64,000 nucleotides of DNA from Streptomyces sp. NP-1717 (GCF_022695985.1 NZ_JAAPBF010000005.1:1-64000), one strand, 5' to 3'. Positions 34,801 through 43,110 are shown, counted from the first letter of the stretch. Made by a program: numbers and translations. The notes: generated by a model not told the origin, from the letters alone.

Positions 34801-35368
34801 GGTCTACGGCTACTTCCCCTGCGTGTCCAAGGGCGACGACCTGATCCTGCTCGGCGAGGACGGGGCGGAGCGGACCCGCTTCACCTTCCCCCGCCAGCGC
34901 CGCGGCCGGCGGCTGTGCCTCGCGGACTTCTTCCGCCCCGAGGAGTCCGGCGAGACCGACGTCGTGGGCCTCCAGGTCGTCACGGTCGGGTCGAGGATCG
35001 GCGGCGTGACCGCGGAGCTGTTCGAGAAGAACGCCTACCGGGACTATCTCGAACTCCACGGCCTGTCCGTCCAGCTCGCCGAGGCCCTCGCCGAGTACTG
35101 GCACGCCCGGGTCCGCTCCGAGCTGGGCTTCGCGGCCGAGGACCCGTCGCAGGTCGAGGACATGTTCGCGCTCAAGTACCGGGGCGCCCGGTTCTCGCTC
35201 GGCTACGGTGCCTGTCCCAACCTGGAGGACCGCGCGAAGATCGCCGACCTCCTGGAGCCCGGCCGGATCGGCGTCGAGCTGTCCGAGGAGTTCCAGCTCC
35301 ACCCCGAGCAGTCCACCGACGCCATCGTCATCCACCACCCCGAGGCGAAGTACTTCAACGCGCGATAA
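31859..35368 (+). CDS. metH: Cobalamin-dependent methionine synthase MetH
   Basis: MetH transfers a methyl group from methyltetrahydrofolate to homocysteine through cobalamin. The 1169-residue protein has all four modules. The homocysteine-binding domain (about 1-330) ends in the zinc site with GGCCGTTPEH. The pterin-binding domain starts at YLAIGERTNANGSKKF. The cobalamin domain has DVHDIGKNLV, where the His coordinates cobalt. The C-terminal S-adenosylmethionine activation domain contains RGARFSLGYGACP. ATG 31859 fits the normal length; the longer frame from 31691 covers the intergenic region. It is divergent from gylR. No cobalamin riboswitch is visible in the 220 bases upstream. Confidence 0.96.
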   Translation: MAPSSSVSADSRTRVEALREALATRVVVADGAMGTMLQAQDPTMEDFQDLEGCNEILNVTRPDIVRSVHEEYFAVGVDCVETNTFGTNFAALAEYDIPERVHELSEAGARIARQVADEFTVSTGQQRWVLGSMGPGTKLPTLGHVDYVTLRDAYQLNAEGMIAGGADALLVETTQDLLQTKAAVLGARRALDSTGANLPIICSVTVETTGTMLLGSEIGAALTALEPLGIDMIGLNCATGPAEMSEHLRYLARHSRIPLSCMPNAGLPVLGKDGAHYPLTAGELADAQENFVQEYGLSLVGGCCGTTPEHLRQVVERVRGTAVTERVARPEPGAASLYQSVPFRQDTSYLAIGERTNANGSKKFREAMIEGRWDDCVEMARAQIREGAHLLDLCVDYVGRDGVADMAELAGRFATASTLPIVLDSTELPVLRAGLEKLGGRAVINSVNYEDGDGPESRFTKVTELAVEHGAALIALTIDEEGQARTPEHKVAIAERLIADLTGNWGVHESDILIDTLTFTICTGQEESRKDGIATIEAIRELKKRHPEVQTTLGLSNISFGLNPAARIVLNSVFLDECVKAGLDSAIVHASKILPIARLDEEQVKVALDLVHDRRAEGYDPLQKLMELFEGVNTKSMKDGRAEELLALPLDERLERRIIDGEKNGLEDDLTAALETRPALEIVNDTLLNGMKVVGELFGSGQMQLPFVLQSAEVMKKAVAFLEPHMEKTDDEGKGTIVLATVRGDVHDIGKNLVDIILSNNGYTVVNLGIKQPVSAILEAAEEHRADVIGMSGLLVKSTVIMKENLQELNQRKLAADFPVILGGAALTRAYVEQDLHEIYEGEVRYARDAFEGLRLMDALIGIKRGVPGAVLPELKQRRVKPVATAVVEEAPEEGTVRSDVSTTNPVPEPPFWGTRVIKGIQLKEYASWLDEGALFKGQWGLKEARKGGPSYEELVESEGRPHLRGWLDKLHTDNMLEAAVVYGYFPCVSKGDDLILLGEDGAERTRFTFPRQRRGRRLCLADFFRPEESGETDVVGLQVVTVGSRIGGVTAELFEKNAYRDYLELHGLSVQLAEALAEYWHARVRSELGFAAEDPSQVEDMFALKYRGARFSLGYGACPNLEDRAKIADLLEPGRIGVELSEEFQLHPEQSTDAIVIHHPEAKYFNAR

Positions 35369-35421
35369 CGCCCATCGCGCGCCTTCCGCGGACGAGTCGT
35401 ACACTGGTCGGTCCAGCGTGG

Positions 35422-35469
35422 GCCGGTCGCCGGCCCTGACGGGAACCCCCGTCAGGAAAGGCGACCGGC
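35422..35469 (+). promoter_or_regulatory. Strong two-part hairpin between metH and HAD gene
   Basis: GCCGGTCGCC (35422-35431) pairs with GGCGACCGGC (35460-35469), and inside it CCTGACGGG pairs with CCCGTCAGG. It lies 54 bases after the metH stop and 30 bases before the next start, so it could be the metH terminator or a leader structure of the HAD gene. Confidence 0.6.
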
Positions 35470-35498
35470 CTTCTCGTCCCTCTCGGAGGTGTGCCCGG

Positions 35499-36203
35499 AT
35501 GACCAGTACGGTTCCCGCGTCCTTGACTCGTACGGCCGAAGGATCGGCCCTCCAGGCCGTTCTCCTCGACATGGACGGCACCCTGGTCGACACGGAGGGC
35601 TTCTGGTGGGACACGGAGGTCGCGGTCTTCAAGGACCTCGGACACCCCCTGGACGACGCGTGGCGCGACGTCGTCGTCGGCGGGCCGATGACCAGGAGCG
35701 CCGGCTACCTCATCGAGGCGACCGGCGCCGACATCACCCTCGCCGAGCTGACCGTACTGCTCAACGACCGCTTCGAGGAGCGCATCGGCTCCGACGTACC
35801 GCTGATGCCCGGCGCCGCCAGGCTCCTCGCCGAGCTGGCCCGGCACGGCGTGCCCACGGCCCTGGTCTCCGCCTCGCACCGGCGCATCATCGACCGGGTG
35901 CTGGAGTCCGTGGGGCGCCACCACTTCAGCCTCACCGTGGCCGGTGACGAGGTGCTGAACACCAAGCCGCACCCGGACCCCTACCTGCTCGCCGCGCGCG
36001 GTCTGAACGCCGCCCCCGGCAGATGCGCCGTCATCGAGGACACGGCGACGGGCGTGGCATCGGCCGAGGCCGCGGGCTGCCGGGTGGTGGCCGTGCCCTC
36101 CGTCGCCCCCATCGCAGCCGCCGCCGGACGGGTCGTCGTGGACTCCCTCGAAGAGGTCGATCTGCTATTCCTGCGCGGCCTGATTACACACGAGCACCCA
36201 TAG
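35499..36203 (+). CDS. HAD-family hydrolase, beta-phosphoglucomutase-like
   Basis: This 234-residue cytosolic phosphatase or mutase belongs to HAD subfamily IA. Motif I LLDMDGTLVDTE gives the nucleophile Asp24 and Asp26. Motif II is LVSASHR (Ser), and motif III/IV comprises NTKPHPDPYLLAA and VIEDTATGVASAEAAGC. A helical cap lies between about 35 and 105. The substrate is unknown. ATG 35499 has CGGAGGTG upstream. It follows metH on the same strand in Streptomyces backbones, but the hairpin between them suggests partly separate expression. Confidence 0.88.
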   Translation: MTSTVPASLTRTAEGSALQAVLLDMDGTLVDTEGFWWDTEVAVFKDLGHPLDDAWRDVVVGGPMTRSAGYLIEATGADITLAELTVLLNDRFEERIGSDVPLMPGAARLLAELARHGVPTALVSASHRRIIDRVLESVGRHHFSLTVAGDEVLNTKPHPDPYLLAARGLNAAPGRCAVIEDTATGVASAEAAGCRVVAVPSVAPIAAAAGRVVVDSLEEVDLLFLRGLITHEHP

Positions 36204-36666
36204 GCGTACAGAGCGTGCCCCCTGAAATTATCGAAAGTCCGGGGGATTGAGGGACGCGTTCACGGCGGTCTCCGGGTGATCACCGCGTTCGTGATCATGG
36301 TGGGACGGCCGGAAACGCGGTGACGTTTCTCACCCGGCGCACCGTCGCCCAGGGTGATCACGCCCGTTCAGGGGGCCTGTCCTGCCCGTTCGCCGCGCCC
36401 ATCCGGGCACCCATGTGTCCCGCTTTGCGGCTTGATGTGCGAATCATTCTTAAGCGCCGATACCGCTTCACCGCATTTGCTGATCGCTTTGCGATTACGC
36501 CCGAACTGGGCCCGGTTCATCACATCCACACCCTCCGACTAATCTCGTCGCGAGAACTTCGCCACACGTTCACCGCCTCAACGGTGTGTTCCGACGGTCA
36601 ATCACGTCGCGAATTTCTCAACCACCGTTGTATCGCAGGGTGTTCGGATGAGGGAGTACGTCCAGG
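36204..36666. other. 463-base intergenic region with repeated GTGATCAC sites
   Basis: The stretch before the solute-binding protein gene is lower in GC than its surroundings. It holds two perfect GTGATCAC palindromes (36276-36283 and 36354-36361) and one near copy, GTGATCAT (36291-36298). The first and last share GGGTGATCAC followed by C/G-GC. An open frame at 36320-36670 looks like chance because its third-position GC is low and it has no ribosome-binding site. Confidence 0.6.
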
Positions 36667-38268
36667 ATGAAGCGCAAGAGACTCGTGCTGCCGGTTGTGG
36701 CCGGGCTGCTCGCCCCGGTGCTCGCCGCCTGCGGCTCCGACGGCGGATCCGGCAGCGGTGACGGCATCGTCGTCGGCACGACGGACCAGTTCACCGCCAC
36801 CAAGGAGTCCCCGGCGCCCTTCGACCCGGCGTTCGCCTACGACACCGGCTCCTGGAACGTCCTGCGCCAGTCCCTCCAGACCCTGATGCACGTACCGCGC
36901 GGCGGCGGCGCCCCCGTCCCCGAGGCCGCGTCCAGCTGCCGCTTCTCGGACAACCAGAACGAGAGCTACCGCTGCGAACTGCGCCAGGGGCTCACGTTCT
37001 CCAGTGGCACCGAGATCACCTCACAGGACGTGAAGTTCTCCATCAACCGGGTGATCGACATCAACTCCGAGGCCGGCGCGGTGGGCCTGCTCAAGAACAT
37101 CGACACGATCGAGACGCCCAGCGACTCCGAGGTCGTCTTCCACCTCAAGACCCCCGACGCCACGTTCCCCTACAAGCTCTCCACGCCCGTCGCCGGCATC
37201 GTCGACCCCGAGGCGTACGAGGGCGGGAAGCTCCGCGACGGCTTCGACGTGACCGGCTCCGGCCCGTACAACTTCAAGGCCGAGACGGACGGCGACCGGA
37301 TCGTCAAGGCGGTCTTCACCAAGAACACCTCCTACAAGGGCGACCTGAAACTCCGCAACGACAAGGTCGAGCTCCGCTCGTACCCCGACGCGGCGGCCAT
37401 GGGCAAGGCCCTCGACTCCGGCGAGATCGACGTCATGGCGCGCACCATGTCGCCCGACCAGATCGAGGACATGACCACGAAGCCCACCGACGAGGTCGAG
37501 CTCACCGAGATGCCCGGTCTGGAGATCCGCTACCTCGCCTTCGACACCGACGAGCCCGTGGTGAAGGACAAGGCCGTACGCCAGGCCGTCGCCGCCCTCG
37601 TCGACCGCGGCCAGATCGCCTCCGAGGTGTACGGCTCCACGGCCGAGCCCCTCTACTCGCTCATCCCGTCGACCATCACCGCGCACACCAACTCGTTCTT
37701 CAACAAGTACGGCGATCCCGACCCGGCCGAGGCGAAGCGGCTCCTCGACGAAGCCGGAGTCGAGACACCCGTGAAGTTCACCCTGAACTACACCACCGAC
37801 CACTACGGCGAGGCCACGGCCAAGGAGTTCGAGACGCTCAAGAAGCAGCTCAACTCCAGCGGGCTCTTCGAGGTCGACACCAAGGGCACCGAATGGTCCA
37901 AGTTCCGGCCCGCCCAGACACGCGGTGACTACACCGTCTACGGCATGGGCTGGTTCCCCGACTTCCCCGACCCGGACAACTACATCGCGCCGTTCCTCGA
38001 CGAGGACAACTTCCTCAACGCGCCGTATTCGAACAAGGAGGTCAGCGGAGAGCTGATCCCCCAGTCCCGCAGAGAGGCCGAGCGCAGCGCCGCCGCCAAG
38101 AGCTTCGCGCAGATGCAGGACATCGTCGCCGAGGACGTACCGGTGCTGCCGCTCTGGCAGGGCAAGCAGTACGTGGCCGCCGACGACGACATCTCCGGTG
38201 TCGAGTGGGCGCTCAACCCGTCGGGCGAACTGCTGCTGTGGGAGCTCGGCACCGGCAGCGCCGTCTGA
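36667..38268 (+). CDS. Family 5 (oligopeptide/nickel-type) ABC solute-binding lipoprotein
   Basis: This 533-residue extracellular lipoprotein binds a peptide or similar solute for ABC import. The lipobox LAAC gives lipidated Cys22. Family-5 blocks are visible: RQGLTFSSGTEITSQDVKFS near residue 105, VTGSGPYNF, and the C-terminal PVLPLWQGKQYV. ATG 36667 follows GGATG-type weak pairing; the length is usual for the family. No permease or ATPase gene is adjacent, so it is an orphan receptor here and must share transport components encoded elsewhere. A 21-bp hairpin ends it. Confidence 0.88.
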   Translation: MKRKRLVLPVVAGLLAPVLAACGSDGGSGSGDGIVVGTTDQFTATKESPAPFDPAFAYDTGSWNVLRQSLQTLMHVPRGGGAPVPEAASSCRFSDNQNESYRCELRQGLTFSSGTEITSQDVKFSINRVIDINSEAGAVGLLKNIDTIETPSDSEVVFHLKTPDATFPYKLSTPVAGIVDPEAYEGGKLRDGFDVTGSGPYNFKAETDGDRIVKAVFTKNTSYKGDLKLRNDKVELRSYPDAAAMGKALDSGEIDVMARTMSPDQIEDMTTKPTDEVELTEMPGLEIRYLAFDTDEPVVKDKAVRQAVAALVDRGQIASEVYGSTAEPLYSLIPSTITAHTNSFFNKYGDPDPAEAKRLLDEAGVETPVKFTLNYTTDHYGEATAKEFETLKKQLNSSGLFEVDTKGTEWSKFRPAQTRGDYTVYGMGWFPDFPDPDNYIAPFLDEDNFLNAPYSNKEVSGELIPQSRREAERSAAAKSFAQMQDIVAEDVPVLPLWQGKQYVAADDDISGVEWALNPSGELLLWELGTGSAV

Positions 38269-38294
38269 CCGGCCCGCCCCCCGACCGCACACGA

Positions 38295-38339
38295 CGGCAG
38301 AGGTCCCCGGCATCGCACCGATGCCGGGGACCTCTGCCG
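38295..38339. terminator. 21-bp perfect hairpin, two-way terminator
   Basis: Bases 38295-38315 pair without mismatch with 38319-38339 around the loop CAC. It separates the convergent solute-binding protein and response regulator genes. Confidence 0.88.
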
Positions 38340-38361
38340 TGACCGCCCGAAGCGGCGCCGG

Positions 38362-39033
38362 TCACTGGGCGCCGGGGCGCACCAGACCGCTCTCGTACGC
38401 GTACACCGCCGCCTGCACGCGGTCGCGCAGGCTCAGCTTCGTCAGCACATGACCCACATGCGTCTTGACCGTCGTCTCGCTGACGAACAGATCCGCGGCG
38501 ATCTCCGCGTTCGACAGCCCCCGCGCCACCAGCTTCAGCACCTCGACCTCACGCTCGGTCAGCGTGTGCAGGGTGTCCGGCACCTGCTCGTCACCGGACG
38601 GCAGATGGTCCGCGTACTTGTCGAGCAGCCTGCGCGTGATACTCGGCGCCAGCATCGCCTCACCGGCGGCCACCACCCGGATCGCCTGCACCAGCTCGTT
38701 CGCGGGCGCGTCCTTCAGCAGAAAGCCACTGGCCCCCGCGCGCAGCGCCTCCACCACGTACTCGTCCAGATCGAAGGTGGTCAGCACCAGCACCTTCGCC
38801 GGACCGTCCTTGCCGGGACCCGTGATCTGCCGCGTCGCCTCCACCCCGTCCATCCGCGGCATACGGATGTCCATCAGCACGACATCGGGCTGCAACGCCC
38901 GCACCTGGTCGATGGCCTGAAGACCGTCCCCGGCCTCCCCGACGACCGCGATGTCCTGCTCGGCCTCCAGGATCATCCGGAAGCCGGTGCGCAGCAGTGG
39001 CTGGTCATCGACCAGTAGGACGCGGATCGCCAC
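38362..39033 (-). CDS. NarL/LuxR-family response regulator, orphan
   Basis: This 223-residue two-component regulator has a receiver domain (about 1-125) with acidic Asp9 and Asp10, phospho-acceptor Asp55 in VVLMDIRMPRMDG, Thr in VLTTFD and Lys in FLLKDAP. A LuxR-type helix-turn-helix follows (LTEREVEVLKLVARGLSNAEIA, given here only by position near 160-215). All residues for phosphorylation are intact. GTG 39033 has GGAG about 8 bases upstream. No histidine kinase gene is adjacent: upstream on the same strand lies a RecB-type nuclease. Its partner and target genes are unknown. Confidence 0.9.
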   Translation of the reverse strand: MAIRVLLVDDQPLLRTGFRMILEAEQDIAVVGEAGDGLQAIDQVRALQPDVVLMDIRMPRMDGVEATRQITGPGKDGPAKVLVLTTFDLDEYVVEALRAGASGFLLKDAPANELVQAIRVVAAGEAMLAPSITRRLLDKYADHLPSGDEQVPDTLHTLTEREVEVLKLVARGLSNAEIAADLFVSETTVKTHVGHVLTKLSLRDRVQAAVYAYESGLVRPGAQ

Positions 39034-39114
39034 GGGATCTCCTTCAGTAGACCGATCCCGGTCCATTCTGCCCTGAGCACCCGCCCGCGAGAGCGGCGGG
39101 CACACGACGCCCCG

Positions 39115-39999
39115 CTACACCCCCGGCGCCGGCTCGGCGGAAACCGCCGGCTCCACCGCCGGGACCGGCTCCGCACCCCGCGGCGGGGGCGCCGTCAGCG
39201 GATACACCGGGGGAGTCCCGCCGAACTCCGGACACACCGCTCGGTGATCGCACCAGCCGCACAGCTTCGTCGGCCGGGGCCGCCAGTCACCCGTCTCCGT
39301 CGCCTGCCTGATCACCTCCCAGAGCGCCAGCAGCTTGCGCTCGATACGCTCCAGATCCGCCTCCACCGGGTCGTACGTCAAGACGTCACCACTGCCCAGA
39401 TAGACCAGCTGGAGCCGGCGCGGCACCACCCGCTTCCACCGCCAGATCACCAGCGCGTAGAACTTCATCTGGAACAGCGCGCCCTCCGCGTACTCCGGAC
39501 GCGGCGCCTTGCCCGTCTTGTAGTCCACGATCCGCACCTCGCCCGACGGCGCCACGTCGACCCGGTCGATCACCCCGCGCAGCCGGAGACCCGACTCCAG
39601 CTCCGTCTCCACGAACAGCTCGCGCTCCGCCGGCTCCAGCCGCGTCGGGTCCTCCAGCGAGAACCACCGCTCGACCAGCCCCTCCGCCTCCGCCAGCCAG
39701 CGCGTCAGCCGCTCACCGCCCTCGTCCCCCTCGAACAGCTCACCCAGCTCCGGCCTCGACTCCAGCAGCCGGTCCCACTGCCCGGGAACCATCGACCGCG
39801 CCCGCGGCGCCGTACGCTCGACAGCGGGGGCGTCGAACAGCCTCTCCAGCACCGCGTGCACCAGCGTCCCCCGAGTGGCCGCCTCGCTCGGCTTCTCCGG
39901 GAGTTTGTCGATCACCCGGAACCGGTACAGCAGAGGGCACTGCATGAAGTCGCTCGCGCGCGACGGCGACAGCGACATGGGCTGCTGACTCGTACTCAT
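39115..39999 (-). CDS. RecB-family / Cas4-like exonuclease (PD-(D/E)XK)
   Basis: This 294-residue nuclease resembles the C-terminal domain of RecB/AddB and stand-alone Cas4-like enzymes. SPSRASDFMQCPLLYRF begins the fold (Cys21). His48 is in RGTLVHAVLERLF, and the catalytic part has GVIDRVD and VRIVDYKTGK. Four cysteines (21, 247, 250 and 256, the last three in CGWCDHRAVC) would hold an iron-sulfur cluster. A Pro-rich tail of about 35 residues follows. No cas genes or CRISPR repeats are present, so a general repair role is more likely. ATG 39999 lies close to the divergent protease gene. Confidence 0.87.
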   Translation of the reverse strand: MSTSQQPMSLSPSRASDFMQCPLLYRFRVIDKLPEKPSEAATRGTLVHAVLERLFDAPAVERTAPRARSMVPGQWDRLLESRPELGELFEGDEGGERLTRWLAEAEGLVERWFSLEDPTRLEPAERELFVETELESGLRLRGVIDRVDVAPSGEVRIVDYKTGKAPRPEYAEGALFQMKFYALVIWRWKRVVPRRLQLVYLGSGDVLTYDPVEADLERIERKLLALWEVIRQATETGDWRPRPTKLCGWCDHRAVCPEFGGTPPVYPLTAPPPRGAEPVPAVEPAVSAEPAPGV

Positions 40000-40108
40000 G
40001 ACTCAGACCCTACGGCCCGCCACCGACAGCGAGCGGAATACCATCGACGCGAGACCTCGCACACACGGCGTCATCGAGCCAGCGACGGCGCCGCAACGAA
40101 GGGACGAC

Positions 40109-41356
40109 GTGAACAAGGACGACGAGAGCGGCGAGAGCAGGAGGCCGCGGTCCGGTCCTGAGGACGCGCCCCCCGGCGGCAAGCGGAAGCGGCCCGAAGA
40201 CCCCGGGGGCGGGATCCTGATGGGCCGTCCCTTCGGCGTTCCCGTCTACGTCGCCCCCAGCTGGTTCCTGGTGGCCGCCCTCATCACCTGGGTCTTCGGC
40301 GGCCAGCTCGACCGGGTCCTGCCCGAGCTCGGCGGCGTCCGCTACCTCGTCGCGCTCTTCTTCGCCGTCGCCTTCTACGCCTCCGTACTGGTCCACGAAC
40401 TGGCCCACACGGTCGTCGCCCTGCGCTACGGCCTGCCCGTACGCCGCATCCAGCTCCAGTTCTTCGGCGGCGTCTCCGAGATCGAGAAGGAGTCCGAGAC
40501 CCCCGGCCGCGAGTTCATGCTCGCCTTCGTCGGCCCCCTGCTCTCCCTCGTCCTCGCCGCCTTCTTCTACCTCACGATGATGGCCGTCGAACCCGGCACC
40601 GTCCCCGGCGTCCTGCTCGCCGGACTGATGATCTCCAACCTCATCGTCGCCGCGTTCAACCTGCTGCCCGGCCTGCCCCTGGACGGCGGCCGGATGCTCC
40701 GCGCCGTCGTCTGGAAGATCACCGGCAAACCCATGACCGGCACCGTCGCCGCCGCCTGGGTCGGCAGGGCCCTCGCCGTCGCCGTCCTCATCGGCCTCCC
40801 GCTGCTCACCCACACCGGCGCCCTCGGCAACTCCACCAAGGACATCGGCGGCATGGAGACCGTCACCGACGCACTCCTCGCCGCCATCCTCGCCGCGATC
40901 ATCTGGACCGGCGCCGGCAACAGCCTGCGCATGGCACGCCTGCGCGAACACCTGCCCGAACTGCGCGCCCGCGCCCTCACCCGCCGCGCCGTCCCCGTCG
41001 AATCCGCCACCCCGCTCTCCGAAGCACTGCGCCGCGCCAACGAAGCGGGCGCCCGCGCCCTCGTCGTCGTCGACGGACAGGGCGAACCCACCGCGCTCGT
41101 CCGCGAGGCGGCCATCGTCTCGGTCCCCGCCCACCGCCGCCCCTGGGTCGCCGTCAGCGGCCTCGCCCAGGACCTCACCGACGGCATGAAGGTCCCCGCC
41201 GAACTCGCCGGAGAAGCGCTCCTCGACCGGCTCAGGGCCAGCCCCGCCACCGAATACCTCGTGGTCGAGGAGACCGGGGAGATCTACGGAGTCCTCTCCA
41301 CCGCCGACGTCGAACGCGCCTTCGTCGCCGCCATGGCCAGGCCCGACTCCAAATGA
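40109..41356 (+). CDS. Site-2 protease family (M50) membrane metalloprotease with CBS region
   Basis: This 415-residue integral membrane zinc protease cuts within or next to membrane segments of substrates. The zinc motif HELAH is at 96-100 and the third ligand is in NLLPGLPLDGGRM. Around six hydrophobic segments lie between about 45 and 280. The soluble C-terminus (about 290-415) has paired CBS-like units with VESATPLSEALRRANEAGARALVVVD split over two strands, a common sensor module. I chose GTG 40109, preceded by GAAGGGA. The frame open from 39998 would overlap the divergent nuclease start. trmI follows after 53 bases. Confidence 0.85.
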   Translation: MNKDDESGESRRPRSGPEDAPPGGKRKRPEDPGGGILMGRPFGVPVYVAPSWFLVAALITWVFGGQLDRVLPELGGVRYLVALFFAVAFYASVLVHELAHTVVALRYGLPVRRIQLQFFGGVSEIEKESETPGREFMLAFVGPLLSLVLAAFFYLTMMAVEPGTVPGVLLAGLMISNLIVAAFNLLPGLPLDGGRMLRAVVWKITGKPMTGTVAAAWVGRALAVAVLIGLPLLTHTGALGNSTKDIGGMETVTDALLAAILAAIIWTGAGNSLRMARLREHLPELRARALTRRAVPVESATPLSEALRRANEAGARALVVVDGQGEPTALVREAAIVSVPAHRRPWVAVSGLAQDLTDGMKVPAELAGEALLDRLRASPATEYLVVEETGEIYGVLSTADVERAFVAAMARPDSK

Positions 41357-41409
41357 GGCACGCCCAAGCCAGGTGAGGGAGCCTCAAATGGAGCAGGTAG
41401 TCTGACCGC

Positions 41410-42312
41410 ATGTCCGAACCGACCGGTGCCGCCCGTCGTCGCGGCCCCTTCAAGGTCGGGGACCAGGTCCAGCTCACCGACCCCAAGGGACGCCACTACA
41501 CCTTCACGCTCGAAGCCGGGAAGAACTTCCACACCCACAAGGGTTCCTTCCCGCACGACGAGCTGATCGGTGCTCCCGAGGGCAGTGTTGTCCGCACCAC
41601 GGGAAACGTCGCCTACCTCGCGCTGCGCCCCCTGCTCCCCGACTACGTCCTGTCCATGCCCCGCGGCGCCGCCGTGGTCTACCCCAAGGACGCGGGCCAG
41701 ATCCTGGCCTTCGCCGACATCTTCCCCGGCGCTCGCATCGTCGAGGCCGGAGTGGGATCGGGCTCGCTCAGCAGCTTCCTGCTGCGCGCCATCGGCGACC
41801 AGGGCATGCTGCACTCCTACGAGCGCCGCCAGGACTTCGCCGACATCGCCAAGCAGAACGTGGAACGCTACTTCGGCGGCCCCCACCCCGCCTGGCAGCT
41901 CACCGTCGGTGACCTCCAGGACAACCTCTCGGACACCGAGGTCGACCGCGTCATTCTCGACATGCTCGCACCGTGGGAATGCGTCGAGCCCGTCTCCAAG
42001 GCCCTCGTGCCCGGCGGCATCCTCTGCGCGTACGTCGCCACCACCACCCAGCTCGCCCGCACCGTCGAGACGATCCGCGAACACGGCTCGTTCAACGAAC
42101 CGGCCGCCTGGGAGTCGATGGTCCGCAACTGGCACGTCGAGGGACTCGCCGTACGCCCCGACCACCGCATGATCGGCCACACCGGCTTCCTGATCACCGC
42201 CCGGCGCCTCGCCGACGGCGTCGAGCCGCCCCTGCGCCGCCGCCGCCCCTCCAAGGGCGCGTACGGCGAGGACTACGACGGTCCCGGAAGCGGCAGCGGC
42301 TCCCGGGGCTGA
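41410..42312 (+). CDS. trmI: tRNA (adenine-58-N1)-methyltransferase
   Basis: TrmI methylates adenine 58 in the T loop of tRNAs using S-adenosylmethionine. The 300-residue protein has a small N-terminal beta domain (about 15-85). A Rossmann methyltransferase domain follows, with motif I IVEAGVGSGSLSSFL, acidic loop SYERRQDFA and motif IV LDMLAPWE. The C-terminus is a disordered Gly/Ser/Arg-rich tail. ATG 41410 is correct for the family length. The gene precedes arc in many actinobacteria, as it does here with two genes between. A terminator-like hairpin follows. Confidence 0.93.
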   Translation: MSEPTGAARRRGPFKVGDQVQLTDPKGRHYTFTLEAGKNFHTHKGSFPHDELIGAPEGSVVRTTGNVAYLALRPLLPDYVLSMPRGAAVVYPKDAGQILAFADIFPGARIVEAGVGSGSLSSFLLRAIGDQGMLHSYERRQDFADIAKQNVERYFGGPHPAWQLTVGDLQDNLSDTEVDRVILDMLAPWECVEPVSKALVPGGILCAYVATTTQLARTVETIREHGSFNEPAAWESMVRNWHVEGLAVRPDHRMIGHTGFLITARRLADGVEPPLRRRRPSKGAYGEDYDGPGSGSGSRG

Positions 42313-42375
42313 GCCGGCGTCACCACCCCGGCCCCGAGCCCCGGCCCGCCCGGTGATCCACAACACGACAGCGCC

Positions 42376-42423
42376 GCCGCCGAGTTCACGTCCGCCCGAC
42401 ACGAACTCGGCGGCGCTTTCTTT
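42376..42423 (+). terminator. Terminator of trmI
   Basis: GCCGCCGAGTTC (42376-42387) pairs with GAACTCGGCGGC (42403-42414) and is followed by GCTTTCTTT, a T-rich tail. Confidence 0.75.
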
Positions 42424-42519
42424 ACGTTGGCCTTAACGACCCCGCTGTTCCACCGCACTGTGACGTGTGGCACCATTCTCGCCACCCCCCACCGGACCTG
42501 CCTTCACAGGAGACACCGC

Positions 42520-43110
42520 GTGCAGATCTCCGACCTCCCGGACCTCGCGCACACCCGCCCGCGTCCCGTGCACTGGCTCGCCACGGCCACCGCGATGGCC
42601 GCCGTGATGGCCGGCGCGGGCCTGCTCCAGCCCGACGCCGCCACCGCCAACCAGACGGGCTCCGGAACCACCACACAGACCACCCCGGACGCGGCGCCAC
42701 TGCCCGCGCCCGACACCGCCGCCGTCGACTTCCCGCTCGAATGCGGTGGCGCGAAAGCACTGGTCACCAAGGAAGCCACCGGGGACCTCGACGGCGACGG
42801 CCGCCCCGAGACCGTCGCCGCGGCCCGCTGCGACGCGGGATCGGGCACCCCGCCGAACGGCGTCTACGTACTCACAGCGACGAAGGACGCGGCCGCGCCG
42901 CGCGTCGTGGCCACCCTGGTGGACCCCGCCGACCGGCAGACCGTCGCCGACCTCGCGATACGCGACGGCCTCGTCCGGGCCCGGCTGCTCGGCTACTCGG
43001 GGCCCGACGTACCGGGCTGCTGCCCCGACGAGGAGCAGCGCCTGACCTGGCAGTGGAAGAACGGCGGCTTCATACAGAGCGCCGCGCGGAACGAGTCACG
43101 GAGCGTCTGA
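42520..43110 (+). CDS. Secreted or membrane-anchored hypothetical protein
   Basis: This 196-residue protein has no family I can name. A hydrophobic stretch at about 20-40 (WLATATAMAAVMAGAGLLQP) with a preceding His/Arg-rich start looks like a signal sequence or anchor. It is followed by a Thr/Pro-rich spacer. The body has DLDGDGRPETV, a calcium-binding FG-GAP-like loop, and four cysteines including the pair GCCPDEE. GTG 42520 follows AGGAGA; the frame from 42427 has no ribosome-binding site. The gene stands alone between trmI and the convergent ferredoxin gene. Confidence 0.72.
   Translation: MQISDLPDLAHTRPRPVHWLATATAMAAVMAGAGLLQPDAATANQTGSGTTTQTTPDAAPLPAPDTAAVDFPLECGGAKALVTKEATGDLDGDGRPETVAAARCDAGSGTPPNGVYVLTATKDAAAPRVVATLVDPADRQTVADLAIRDGLVRARLLGYSGPDVPGCCPDEEQRLTWQWKNGGFIQSAARNESRSV

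Noticed and set aside
32621-35632. Long minus-strand open frame of about 1000 codons
   Set aside because: It lies antisense to metH, whose domains are all recognisable. Long antisense frames are common in high-GC DNA because stop codons are rare.
36320-36670. Possible 116-residue gene before the solute-binding protein
   Set aside because: It has no ribosome-binding site, atypical codon use for this genome and runs over the next start. It is more likely regulatory DNA.
39115-39999. Cas4 protein of a CRISPR system
   Set aside because: The fold is Cas4-like, but no CRISPR repeats or other cas genes are present in the window.
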